Source: JBAXAB01 sp043718245
GTDB lineage: Bacteria > Patescibacteriota > Minisyncoccia > Phycocordibacterales > CAIZLB01
Length of the DNA: 21,549 nucleotides
Reading direction: 5' to 3'
Assembly (NCBI GenBank): GCA_043718245.1
Contig: JAYSWB010000017.1
Location: 1-21,549, forward strand
In this document: piece after piece, positions 7,394 through 14,315 of the stretch
Position numbering within the stretch: the stretch's first letter is position 1
Layout: each line of letters begins with the position of its first letter
Notes under the pieces: model-generated
Seen by the model: the letters and a program-made list of their open reading frames with translations, nothing else
What the model was told of the DNA's origin: nothing
Databases searched by the model: none
Position numbers and translations under genes: made by a program

Positions 7394-7923
7394 TCCCCTA
7401 TACATTAAAACAGAATAAGCGTTCAAGGCATCTTCGGCTTGCTGTAGGTGTTGATTGCAAAGTAGTAGTAACTGCACCTCATTATGTAAACATAAATATT
7501 GTTGAGAAATTTATTAACGAAAAATCAGAGTGGATTCAAGGGAGAATAGATCATTATAAAACTTTTAAGCCAGTAATCCACGACAGTCGATCGAACTATT
7601 TAAAGGAAAAAGAAAATGCTCGCATTCTTGCTCATAGAAAAGTCCTTGAATTTAGTAAATTTTATAATTTGCCATATAAAAAAATTAGCATTAAGAATCA
7701 GAAGACCTGCTGGGGAAGTTGTTCAAGAAGGGGGAATTTAAACTTTAATTATAAAATTGTGCTTTTACCAGAAGAACTGACGGATTACATTGTGGCGCAT
7801 GAAGTTTGCCACTTAAAAGAATTCAATCACTCTAAAAACTTTTGGAATCTGCTTGCTGAGACAATTCCTGATTACAAAGAGAGGCGAATGGCCCTAAGGA
7901 AGGTGGGCGTTGTACTTCAGTAG
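7390..7923 (+). CDS. YgjP-like (DUF45/WLM) zinc metallopeptidase
   Basis: 177 residues, start codon overlapping the stop of the GIY-YIG gene in an ATGA junction, a sign of translational coupling. The zinc-binding motif HEVCH lies at 137-141 (catalytic E138) with a third ligand H147 in EFNHSKNFW. The upstream CWGSCSRRGNLNFNYK segment is the hallmark of the YgjP family. The N-terminal third (RSRHLRLAV) is the usual beta part. Family members are cytosolic predicted metal-dependent hydrolases. The full family architecture is present at slightly less than the usual 230 residues. Confidence 0.9.
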   Translation: MIPYTLKQNKRSRHLRLAVGVDCKVVVTAPHYVNINIVEKFINEKSEWIQGRIDHYKTFKPVIHDSRSNYLKEKENARILAHRKVLEFSKFYNLPYKKISIKNQKTCWGSCSRRGNLNFNYKIVLLPEELTDYIVAHEVCHLKEFNHSKNFWNLLAETIPDYKERRMALRKVGVVLQ

Positions 7924-7937
7924 TATTGTGGTAAAAT
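7910..7937 (+). promoter_or_regulatory. Promoter TTGTAC - 16 bp - TGgTAAAAT upstream of the DUF4870-like gene
   Basis: TTGTAC at 7910-7915 and TAAAAT at 7932-7937 with an extended-10 TG at 7929-7930. It straddles the end of the metallopeptidase gene and would give a leader of about 22 bases before the ATG at 7966. Confidence 0.55.
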
Positions 7938-7965
7938 ATAAGTCTTAAAAACTTATCTAAAAACA

Positions 7966-8325
7966 ATGACAGAACATAACGAAGACATAGAACCAGTAGT
8001 AGAGCATAAGCCTCACCATTCAGATACGGACAAGTCTTTATTCATGGGAATTCTAGCTTACTTGGGGGTATTGGTCATAATTCCACTTCTTACCTCAAAA
8101 GATAATCCATTTGTTAAATTTCACATCAAGCAAGGTCTTGTGTTGGTAGTGTGTGAGGCAATTCTTTGGGTTGCATCAAAGCTCGCCGGGCCGTTGGTTC
8201 CCTTAGTTGGACTTTTACAGCTCGGAGTATTCATTCTTGCGATAATTGGAATTATTAATGTAGTACAGAAAAAACAAAAAGAATTACCATTGGTTGGAAA
8301 GTATGCCAAAAGTATAAAATTGTAA
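7966..8325 (+). CDS. DUF4870-like small membrane protein
   Basis: 119 residues. A charged, His/Glu-rich cytosolic N-terminus of about 23 residues is followed by three hydrophobic segments at about 25-43, 57-75 and 77-100. The connecting stretch NPFVKFHIKQGLVL (47-60) is the conserved signature of DUF4870/Tic20-like proteins, and the LPLVGKYAKSIKL tail is also typical. Function is not established for the family. It has its own promoter and ends one base before the DoxX-like gene, so the two are probably co-transcribed. Confidence 0.8.
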   Translation: MTEHNEDIEPVVEHKPHHSDTDKSLFMGILAYLGVLVIIPLLTSKDNPFVKFHIKQGLVLVVCEAILWVASKLAGPLVPLVGLLQLGVFILAIIGIINVVQKKQKELPLVGKYAKSIKL

Positions 8326-8326
8326 A

Positions 8327-8773
8327 ATGAAACTGCGCACACTGGATTTGGAACTTATTCATTTTTATAGAAAAATTTCAGAGCCGTCAGCACGATTTGG
8401 ATTGTTTGTAGTTTTCTTTTGGTTTGGAATTTTGAAGGTTATTGATCTTAGCCCCGCAAGTCCTTTGGTCCAGGCACTATTCGAGAGAACTATGCCAGTA
8501 ATGCCATTCTCTGTGTTTATTGTTTTATTCGGATTGTTTGAAATGCTTATCGGAATAATGTTTCTTTTCAAGGGGTTTGAAAGGGTAGTCATTCCTCTCT
8601 TGCTAGTTCACATGATCACAACTGTAATGCCATTATTTCTTGTCACAAGTGCCACATGGTCTGGCATGATGGTACCCACTCTAGAGGGACAATACATAAT
8701 TAAAAATCTTCTTATTATTGCAGCTGCAGTCGGCATTGCCGCCCATTTGCATCCGCTACCAAGAAGAAATTAG
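8327..8773 (+). CDS. DoxX/YkgB-like four-TM membrane protein
   Basis: 148 residues, starting directly after the preceding stop. Four TM segments near 24-42, 65-86, 90-110 and 122-141. The pattern FFWFGILKVIDLSPASPLVQAL, then FGLFEMLIGIMFLF, then EGQYIIKNLLIIAAA fits the DoxX-like/YkgB (DUF417) group. Members are implicated loosely in redox or stress physiology, but no reaction can be assigned here. Its TAG stop at 8771-8773 overlaps the stop of the convergent pseudouridine synthase gene, leaving no room for a terminator between them. Confidence 0.72.
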   Translation: MKLRTLDLELIHFYRKISEPSARFGLFVVFFWFGILKVIDLSPASPLVQALFERTMPVMPFSVFIVLFGLFEMLIGIMFLFKGFERVVIPLLLVHMITTVMPLFLVTSATWSGMMVPTLEGQYIIKNLLIIAAAVGIAAHLHPLPRRN

Positions 8774-9564
8774 AGATCGTCTAGGAAAATATCCAATTCT
8801 TTAGATTCAATTTTTCTGAAAGCATTTGATTGCAGTTTCCCTAATCGAATATTCATAATACGAACACGCTCCAAATGTTTAACATCGTTGTGCATCGCTT
8901 CGCACATTCGGCGAATTTGGTGATGTTTTCCTTCAGTGATTGTGATGTTGAAAGTTCTGTCCCCTGTGATTTTGATTCTACAAGGTTTTGTCATCGCGTC
9001 TCCGATGTCGACCCCTTTTTCCATATGTTCTTTAAAACTAGGGCGTAGGGGATTAACAACCATCACAGAATATTCTTTTTCATGAGATCCGTCGGGGTTT
9101 AGAAGCTTGTCAGTAATTCGTCCATCGTTGGTTAGAATCATAAGGCCATGTGAATCCTTATCAAGTCTTCCAACAGGGAAAACTCCTTTAAGTCCTGAAG
9201 ATTCTACGACGTCCTCTTCGCCTTTTTGGGGAGAGTGAGTGACAACTCCGACTGGTTTGTTGTATGCGTAGTAGACGTAAGTTTTCTGAGGACCACGTTG
9301 TTCAACTTCAACTTTGTCCGTTTCGATTACCTTTGTTCCAAGGACTGCCTTTACTCCATTAATTAAGACCAAGCCTTTGTCGATGAGGATGTCAGCGTCC
9401 CTTCGAGTTGCATAACCTGCTTTGGCGAGGTATTTATTAATTCGCATGGGGAATTCGGGTTTTTCGACCTCTGGTTGGGGTTTTAAGTTGCGGGTAGCAA
9501 AATGCATGTCGCGTTTTGGGCGAGTGGCTCGGGAGCTTTGGTTTTTACGAGAGGGTTTTTTCAT
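8770..9564 (-). CDS. RsuA/RluB/RluF-family RNA pseudouridine synthase
   Basis: 264 residues. The chosen start is the ATG at 9564, because an extended -10 element lies just upstream; the frame remains open another 45 codons but that extension has no family counterpart. A basic, disordered N-terminus of about 39 residues precedes an S4 RNA-binding domain (MRINKYLAKAGYATRRDADI, about 40-87). The catalytic domain holds GRLDKDSHGLMILTNDG, with catalytic aspartate D135 in place, and the C-terminal HHQIRRMCEAM plus LERVRIMNIRLGKL, closest to RluF/RluB. It isomerises uridine to pseudouridine, in 23S rRNA for RluB/RluF or in 16S for RsuA; I cannot fix the target site. It converges on the DoxX-like gene with a 4-base overlap. 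Confidence 0.92.
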   Translation of the reverse strand: MKKPSRKNQSSRATRPKRDMHFATRNLKPQPEVEKPEFPMRINKYLAKAGYATRRDADILIDKGLVLINGVKAVLGTKVIETDKVEVEQRGPQKTYVYYAYNKPVGVVTHSPQKGEEDVVESSGLKGVFPVGRLDKDSHGLMILTNDGRITDKLLNPDGSHEKEYSVMVVNPLRPSFKEHMEKGVDIGDAMTKPCRIKITGDRTFNITITEGKHHQIRRMCEAMHNDVKHLERVRIMNIRLGKLQSNAFRKIESKELDIFLDDL

Positions 9565-9573
9565 GTGATGGGG

Positions 9574-9582
9574 AGTATAGCA
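9574..9582 (-). promoter_or_regulatory. Extended -10 promoter TGcTATACT for the pseudouridine synthase
   Basis: On the minus strand TGC TATACT (hexamer 9579-9574), 9 bases before the ATG at 9564. The transcript would begin about 3 bases before the start codon. No Shine-Dalgarno is present in the gap. Confidence 0.6.
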
Positions 9583-9588
9583 TGGATG

Positions 9589-9617
9589 TTGACTAAGTGC
9601 CATAGCTGTTGTAGTAT
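9589..9617 (+). promoter_or_regulatory. Promoter TTGACT - 17 bp - TAGTAT for the RHH gene
   Basis: TTGACT at 9589-9594 and TAGTAT at 9612-9617 with ideal 17-bp spacing, the most canonical sigma-70 promoter in the window. It lies back to back with the minus-strand promoter at 9574-9582. Expected transcript start about 9624, giving a leader of about 87 bases before the ATG at 9711. Confidence 0.6.
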
Positions 9618-9639
9618 CTGTGCAGTTCTTTAAATCTCT

Positions 9640-9683
9640 GGCTGTATCTTTTAGGACATTTAGGTGTTTTGAAAGATGCAGCC
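9640..9683 (+). promoter_or_regulatory. Long hairpin in the leader of the RHH gene
   Basis: GGCTGTATCTTT (9640-9651) pairs with AAAGATGCAGCC (9672-9683): 12 bp with a single U-G wobble and a 20-base loop. There is no following T-run, so it is not a terminator. It lies between the promoter at 9589-9617 and the ATG at 9711. Function unknown; a cis-regulatory structure or protein-binding site is possible. Confidence 0.55.
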
Positions 9684-9710
9684 AACAAAACATCAACAAG
9701 ATAAGTATTT

Positions 9711-10043
9711 ATGAAGATTCCAAAAATAGTTAGAATAATTCTTGACCTATTTTCCCGTAAGGTCGATGAACATGCGGACGCGGAAGAGATGGCAGAGATT
9801 ACCATTAGGATGCCAAAACGAGCATTAGATGCAATCGAAAAAATCAGCGAGAGAACGGACGGAGGCACCGGAGAAGTTTTTCGTCAAGCAGTACTTCTCT
9901 ATCGCTTAACCAGGGAACACTTGGAGGAGGATCCGATAAACGATATCCTCTTCAAAACATCTGACGGAATAGATTCCTTTCCTGAGGGATTGACTACTTC
10001 ATGGAAGTCCAAATTTCGAGTTATTCAAGGAGGACTATCTTGA
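9711..10043 (+). CDS. Ribbon-helix-helix (CopG/Arc-like) putative DNA-binding protein
   Basis: 110 residues. A basic amphipathic N-terminal helix (1-17) and acidic linker lead to EITIRMPKRALDAIEKISERT (29-49): a short strand followed by a helix, then GGTGEVFRQAVLLYRLTREHL (51-71) as the second helix. This strand-helix-helix pattern is that of RHH regulators, which dimerise to form a two-stranded DNA-binding sheet. The C-terminal 35 residues are unassigned. It has a canonical promoter, a structured leader and its own terminator, so it is an isolated single-gene unit. No toxin gene is visible downstream, so an antitoxin role is not supported. Family by pattern only. Confidence 0.68.
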   Translation: MKIPKIVRIILDLFSRKVDEHADAEEMAEITIRMPKRALDAIEKISERTDGGTGEVFRQAVLLYRLTREHLEEDPINDILFKTSDGIDSFPEGLTTSWKSKFRVIQGGLS

Positions 10044-10076
10044 TCGAAAATCAACCCTGTTTCCAAGAGCAAGACT

Positions 10077-10107
10077 CTCGTCCTGCTTGTGGGGACGGGG
10101 TTTTGTT
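10077..10107 (+). terminator. Rho-independent terminator after the RHH gene
   Basis: CTCGTCC (10077-10083) pairs with GGACGGG (10093-10099), a 7-bp stem with one U-G wobble, followed by TTTTGTTTTATTT from 10101. It overlaps the end of the convergent flavoprotein gene, but the T-run is only on the plus strand. Confidence 0.75.
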
Positions 10108-11346
10108 TTATTTAATTTTCCCCGCATCTCTCCCCGCAACAAACCCTGTCGTCCAGCATAACTGCAGACTGTATCCTCCAGATGGTCTATCAATATTTAG
10201 TACATCACCAATGAGGTACAGATTCGGCACAATTTTTGATCTCATTGTTTTAAAATCTACTTCATTTAAATCAACGCCGCCTGATGAAACGATTGCCTTA
10301 TCATTACCTAAAAGCTTATCGACTTGAAAGTTTAAATTTTTAATTGTTTCAATCAACTTCATTCTCATTTCTTTTGAAACCGAATTATTTTTTATATCCC
10401 CATCAATTTTTGAAAGTTCAATTACCGGATCCACTAATGCGGATGGAATTAAAGTGCTTAAGCTGTTCTTAATTTTTTTATTAGACTCTGTTGTAAAAAG
10501 TTCTTGAAGTTTTTTATTTAACATCCCATGATCTAAAGAGGGAAGTAAATCTATTTTTATTTCTACCTCTCCATATTTTAAAAGTTCTCCAATATCTTTG
10601 CTCATGTTTAATACTGTTGGTCCCGTGATTCCAAAATGGGTGAATAAAACTTTTCCCTTCTTAGAATCTTGGTTAGTGTTGTTTTGGTAAGTGGTAATTT
10701 TCACATTAGATAGTGTAACCCCTTGCAGTTTTTTAACCCAAGAGTCTTTTACAGAAAGTGGGACTAATGACGAACTTGAATTTATCACTGTATGTCCTAA
10801 AGTTTTTAACCATGGAAATCCGTCTCCAGTAGATCCAGTTTCAGGACGGGATGTTCCCCCGGTGGCGAGAATAAACTTCTTTGCGAAAATTTCCTTACCA
10901 TTTTTTAGCTTTACCGATTCCTTGGTTATAGAGGATACTATTGCATTGGTCTCAACATGCACTTTTTGCTCCTTTACAAAATTTATTAACACATTCCAAA
11001 TTGATTCTGCCTTATTGCTTTCAGGAAAAACTCTGCCTTCTGCTTCGATTTTTGTAGGTACACCTCTTTTATTAAAAAATTCCAAAGTATTCTTGGTGCT
11101 GAATTGCGAAAAAGCCGAGAATAGATACCTATCATTGTCTTTGTATTTTTTCAAAAAAGTTCTTACATCCAATTCATAATTTGTGACATTACACCTGCCA
11201 CCTCCTGTAATGAGGAGCTTTTCCCCTGGTCTTGAATTCTTTTCCAATAGAATAACCGACGCGCCTTCCATTGCAGCATGTCCTGCCGCCATCATTCCAG
11301 CAGGGCCAGCACCTATAACACAAACGTCAAAAGAGGTAGTCTTCAT
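10108..11346 (-). CDS. HI0933/BaiN (YhiN)-family FAD-dependent oxidoreductase
   Basis: 412 residues from the ATG at 11346, which is preceded by an extended -10 element and gives the family's normal N-terminus; an upstream in-frame extension to 11502 would overlap the Mpl gene and is rejected. The FAD-binding Rossmann motif is GAGPAG at 12-17 with acidic E35 closing the fold (VILLEKN). The family hallmark GGGRCNVTN is at 48-56. The C-terminus NLYLIGDVLNIDRPSGGYSLQ is the second FAD contact, typical of HI0933 proteins. Members are flavin-dependent reductases/oxidases (BaiN acts on bile acid intermediates, others are annotated aminoacetone oxidase); the substrate here is unknown. Intact and full length. 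Confidence 0.93.
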   Translation of the reverse strand: MKTTSFDVCVIGAGPAGMMAAGHAAMEGASVILLEKNSRPGEKLLITGGGRCNVTNYELDVRTFLKKYKDNDRYLFSAFSQFSTKNTLEFFNKRGVPTKIEAEGRVFPESNKAESIWNVLINFVKEQKVHVETNAIVSSITKESVKLKNGKEIFAKKFILATGGTSRPETGSTGDGFPWLKTLGHTVINSSSSLVPLSVKDSWVKKLQGVTLSNVKITTYQNNTNQDSKKGKVLFTHFGITGPTVLNMSKDIGELLKYGEVEIKIDLLPSLDHGMLNKKLQELFTTESNKKIKNSLSTLIPSALVDPVIELSKIDGDIKNNSVSKEMRMKLIETIKNLNFQVDKLLGNDKAIVSSGGVDLNEVDFKTMRSKIVPNLYLIGDVLNIDRPSGGYSLQLCWTTGFVAGRDAGKIK

Positions 11347-11352
11347 GTCTTG

Positions 11353-11361
11353 AATATAGCA
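11353..11361 (-). promoter_or_regulatory. Extended -10 promoter TGcTATATT for the flavoprotein
   Basis: On the minus strand TGC TATATT (hexamer 11358-11353), only 6 bases (CAAGAC) before the ATG at 11346. This geometry predicts a leaderless mRNA. Confidence 0.6.
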
Positions 11362-11379
11362 GAAAAATGGAAAAATAAG

Positions 11380-11385
11380 TATAAT
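11380..11385 (+). promoter_or_regulatory. -10 element TATAAT for the Mpl-type ligase
   Basis: Consensus TATAAT, 7 bases before the ATG at 11393, predicting transcription from the start codon itself. The place where a -35 would sit (about 11357-11362) overlaps the -10 element of the divergent flavoprotein promoter. Confidence 0.6.
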
Positions 11386-11392
11386 TGATTCT

Positions 11393-12946
11393 ATGCGAGA
11401 AAAAGCCTTAAAATACATCCAAGATAAAACTGCCAATACCAATCCTGCAGAAATCCGAACCAAACCACGCCCTAAAATTAATATTGGAGATGTATTAAAC
11501 AAGAAAAAAATCTACGTCATGGCTGCCTGTGGAAAAGCTATGGCAACGATCTGTGCACTATTTAAGGAGATTGGATTTTCAGTCAGGGGTACAGATGGAG
11601 TGTGCTTTTCGCCAATGCGAGAAATTGTTCTTGCTTCTACTCATGAATATAATGATGGCTATAAAATTGAGAATTTAAAAGACGACGAGCTTGTCATCGT
11701 TGGAAACGCAATCTCTTTTGACAATATTGAATTTCAAGAAGTGCAAAAAAGACAAATTCCACATATGTCGGTTTCCGAAGCTTTGGCGGATTTTTTTATC
11801 AAAGACAGAAAATCACTTGTGGTTGCCGGAACTCATGGAAAGACAACTACTACCGGACTTTTGGCACATGTTTTTGATACAGCGGGAAAAAATCCAGGGT
11901 ATATGATCGGTGGAGTGATTAACAATAATGAAAAGAGCTTTTCAGCAGGCATGATTTCGAAGGATCCCCGTCACGAAATGAGCGAGTATTTTATTACCGA
12001 AGGGGATGAATATAACTCGGCGCTTTTTGATAGGGGTCCAAAGTTTCTTCATTATAAACCACATGCTGCAATAATCACATCAGTTGAATATGATCATGCG
12101 GACTTGTATCTCAACATGGACGACTATAAAATGGTCTTTCAATTACTTGTCGAAGAAGTTCCAAAAAATGGTCTTGTGGTAATTGATGGGGATAAGGAAT
12201 CGACGGAATATTTAAAGCAGTATGCTGTTTCTAAAGTGGTAACTTATGGATTTGATGCTAGGAATGACGTTCGTGCAGAAAATTTAAAAATAAATCACGA
12301 AAAGGATTGTCAGGAGTTTGATCTTGTTGTTGAAGGAAAGAAAATTATTCGCATTGAAACTTCAATGTTTGGACAGTACAACGTCTCAAATGTTCTTGCG
12401 GTATGTGCTGTCGCCTTAAACGAGGGGATCAGTCCTGAAAATTTGGCAGAGGGGGTACGTACTTTCAAAGGAATGAAGCGCCGTCAGGAATTGGTGTACA
12501 AAAACGATGATGTTGTCGTAATTGATGATTATGCGCACCATCCTACGGCAGTGACACTTACTTTAACTGGTATTCGTGAAAGATACTCGAATCGTCGAAT
12601 CGTTGCGTGTTTTGAGCCAAATTCTGCAACTAGTCGCAGTCATCTGTTTGAAAAACCATATGCGGATGCCTTTTCAGCGCTTGCTGATGTAACGATGTTT
12701 AGCGTACTTCCAATTGGAAAAGAAGATCCAGCAAAGTTTATAAACGGAAAGACTATCAATCAACATTTTTTAAATAATGGGAAAAATCAAGATCAGGTTT
12801 ATATTTTTGAAGGTCAGCCTATCCAAGTTTTCTACGAACAATTCAAGAAAATTGTCAAAAAAGGGGATGTAGTGGTGATCATGGCTTCCCATTATTTTGG
12901 TGGGTTGGTAGAAATGATTCAAAGAGATGGGGTTAGGGTGAATTAA
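11393..12946 (+). CDS. mpl: Mpl-type UDP-N-acetylmuramate peptide ligase (Mur ligase family)
   Basis: 517 residues, longer than Mpl (about 457) because of a basic N-terminal extension of about 38 residues. The N-terminal Rossmann part reads YVMAACGKAMATICALFKEIG and then GTDGVCFSPM, closer to Mpl (CGTFM, GSD, PPM) than to MurC (GIGGIGMSG). The ATP loop AGTHGKTTTTG is at 145-155 with K150. Middle-domain signatures include EGDEYNSALFDRGPKF and EYDHADLY, and the C-terminal domain has DDYAHHPTAV, the Mur/Mpl substrate-binding motif. Mpl attaches a recovered L-Ala-D-Glu-diamino-acid peptide to UDP-MurNAc during wall recycling. MurC activity cannot be excluded without a comparison. The start is supported by TATAAT 7 bases upstream and by the lack of another suitable start before the Rossmann fold. 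Confidence 0.86.
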   Translation: MREKALKYIQDKTANTNPAEIRTKPRPKINIGDVLNKKKIYVMAACGKAMATICALFKEIGFSVRGTDGVCFSPMREIVLASTHEYNDGYKIENLKDDELVIVGNAISFDNIEFQEVQKRQIPHMSVSEALADFFIKDRKSLVVAGTHGKTTTTGLLAHVFDTAGKNPGYMIGGVINNNEKSFSAGMISKDPRHEMSEYFITEGDEYNSALFDRGPKFLHYKPHAAIITSVEYDHADLYLNMDDYKMVFQLLVEEVPKNGLVVIDGDKESTEYLKQYAVSKVVTYGFDARNDVRAENLKINHEKDCQEFDLVVEGKKIIRIETSMFGQYNVSNVLAVCAVALNEGISPENLAEGVRTFKGMKRRQELVYKNDDVVVIDDYAHHPTAVTLTLTGIRERYSNRRIVACFEPNSATSRSHLFEKPYADAFSALADVTMFSVLPIGKEDPAKFINGKTINQHFLNNGKNQDQVYIFEGQPIQVFYEQFKKIVKKGDVVVIMASHYFGGLVEMIQRDGVRVN

Positions 12947-12955
12947 AATGTAGGT

Positions 12956-12961
12956 TATAAT
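12956..12961 (+). promoter_or_regulatory. -10 element TATAAT for the NRAMP-related transporter
   Basis: TATAAT 12 bases before the ATG at 12974; expected leader about 6 bases. No Shine-Dalgarno is present. Confidence 0.5.
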
Positions 12962-12973
12962 GTTTTATACAAT

Positions 12974-14275
12974 ATGCCTCCCGAAAAAAAATCTATTATT
13001 TCTCGCCTAAAACGATTCTTCAAAAATCTAGGCCCCGGGCTTGTTACAGGTGCAGCAGATGACGACCCATCAGGAATTGCCACTTATTCTCAATCTGGCG
13101 CACAATTCGGTTTCGGCCAATTATGGTCTGCCTTTTATCAGCTCCCACTTTTAATTGCAGTCCAGGAGACTTGTGCCAGAATTGGGGCTGTGACAGGAAG
13201 GGGACTTGCCGGTGTAATAAAAGATAACTACACCAAAAAAGTTCTAGGTGCTGTTGTTAGTTTGGTTGTCATTGCCAACATAATTACAATCGGAGCGGAT
13301 ATCGGTGCGGTGGCGTCAGCTGTTCAACTAGTATTTGACGTGCCGTTTGTGGTCATCGCTGTGATTGCATCACTGGTTATTATTTTGTTAGAAGTCCACA
13401 TTAGTTATAAAAAATATGTCGGAATTTTAAAGTGGCTAGCGCTCGCGTTACTTGCGTATCCCATCACCGCTATAATGATCAGTGCGCCATGGGGTGAAAT
13501 ATTCAGAGCCACTATCTTTCCTGAAATTAAGTTTAGCTTCGAGTACTTTTTCCTAATAACCGCAGTTTTTGGAACAACGATTACCCCTTATATGTTTTTT
13601 TGGGAGTCGTCTACCCAAGTCGAAGAAGAAAAATACAAGCATATTGAAAAAGATGAAAACAATAAGCCAAGAATCACAAAGCATTTTCTAAGTAATATGC
13701 GTTTGGATAATACTGTCGGCATGATCGCCGCTCAAGTCACACAATGGTTTATTATCATAGTAACTGCTACTGTATTATTTCGTGGTGGCATTCATAATAT
13801 CGAAACAGCTTCAGACGCAGCGAGGGCACTCGAGCCACTGGTCATTTCGCTCGGTGCGCCTGGTGGACTTGCCAAAATCCTTTTTGCAATTGGAATTGTG
13901 GGTCTTGGGATGCTTGCGATTCCAGTTCTCGCCGGCTCTTCAGCTTACGCCCTCTCAGAAGCGTTTGGATGGAAGGAAGGACTTTCAAAAAAGTTCGGTC
14001 ATGCAAAATCTTTTTACACAGTTATTATACTCTCGACGTTGCTTGGTCTAATGCTTAATTTTATAGGAATAAATCCAATCAAAGCTCTAGTCTATGCTTC
14101 GGTTTTTAATGGTATTGCAGCTGTCCCACTTATTTTCTTGATTGCTAAAATAAATTCAAATAATAGTATCCTAGGCGAACATTCAGGCAGTCGCATGTCT
14201 AAATTTTTCGTAGGGCTTACATTTTTTGTGATGCTTTGCTCGGTTGTCGGACTTTTCTATACATTTGTCTCATAG
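12974..14275 (+). CDS. NRAMP-related divalent metal ion transporter
   Basis: 433 residues, 11 or so TM segments, normal NRAMP size. TM1 carries GPGLVTGAADDDPSG: the position of the canonical DPGN metal motif is D31-P32-S33-G34. TM6 carries GTTITPYMFFWESS: the canonical MPHN motif is T204-P205-Y206-M207. Thus the Asp is kept but the usual Asn and Met metal ligands are Gly and Thr. These sequences form a distinct branch of the family, annotated as divalent metal cation transporters; loss of the soft methionine ligand is compatible with hard ions such as Mg2+, as in the NRMT group, but this is an inference. It is a single-gene unit with its own -10 element. The protein appears intact. Confidence 0.88.
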   Translation: MPPEKKSIISRLKRFFKNLGPGLVTGAADDDPSGIATYSQSGAQFGFGQLWSAFYQLPLLIAVQETCARIGAVTGRGLAGVIKDNYTKKVLGAVVSLVVIANIITIGADIGAVASAVQLVFDVPFVVIAVIASLVIILLEVHISYKKYVGILKWLALALLAYPITAIMISAPWGEIFRATIFPEIKFSFEYFFLITAVFGTTITPYMFFWESSTQVEEEKYKHIEKDENNKPRITKHFLSNMRLDNTVGMIAAQVTQWFIIIVTATVLFRGGIHNIETASDAARALEPLVISLGAPGGLAKILFAIGIVGLGMLAIPVLAGSSAYALSEAFGWKEGLSKKFGHAKSFYTVIILSTLLGLMLNFIGINPIKALVYASVFNGIAAVPLIFLIAKINSNNSILGEHSGSRMSKFFVGLTFFVMLCSVVGLFYTFVS

Positions 14276-14280
14276 TAAAT

Positions 14281-14286
14281 TATAAT
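14281..14286 (+). promoter_or_regulatory. -10 element TATAAT upstream of the anchored protein
   Basis: TATAAT 29 bases before the ATG at 14316, immediately after the transporter stop. Expected leader about 23 bases. No convincing -35. Confidence 0.45.
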
Positions 14287-14315
14287 AAGAAAGCTTATTC
14301 ATAACCAAAAATACA

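Noticed and set aside
9565..9699. N-terminal extension of the pseudouridine synthase frame by 45 codons
   Set aside because: It crosses the extended -10 promoter at 9574-9582 and the divergent RHH control region, and has no resemblance to the family N-terminus.
9593..9868. Leftward 91-residue frame over the RHH gene start
   Set aside because: Antisense to the RHH domain and across its promoter. The RHH frame has the recognisable pattern.
10001..10327. Rightward 108-residue frame overlapping the RHH gene end
   Set aside because: It contains the terminator hairpin at 10077-10107 and then runs antisense to the flavoprotein C-terminus. No domain is recognisable.
10691..11179. Rightward 162-residue frame inside the flavoprotein gene
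   Set aside because: Antisense shadow of a clearly conserved protein. No plausible domain, promoter or ribosome-binding site.
11347..11502. N-terminal extension of the flavoprotein frame by 52 codons
   Set aside because: It runs antisense through the start of the Mpl gene, and the FAD motif begins normally from the ATG at 11346.
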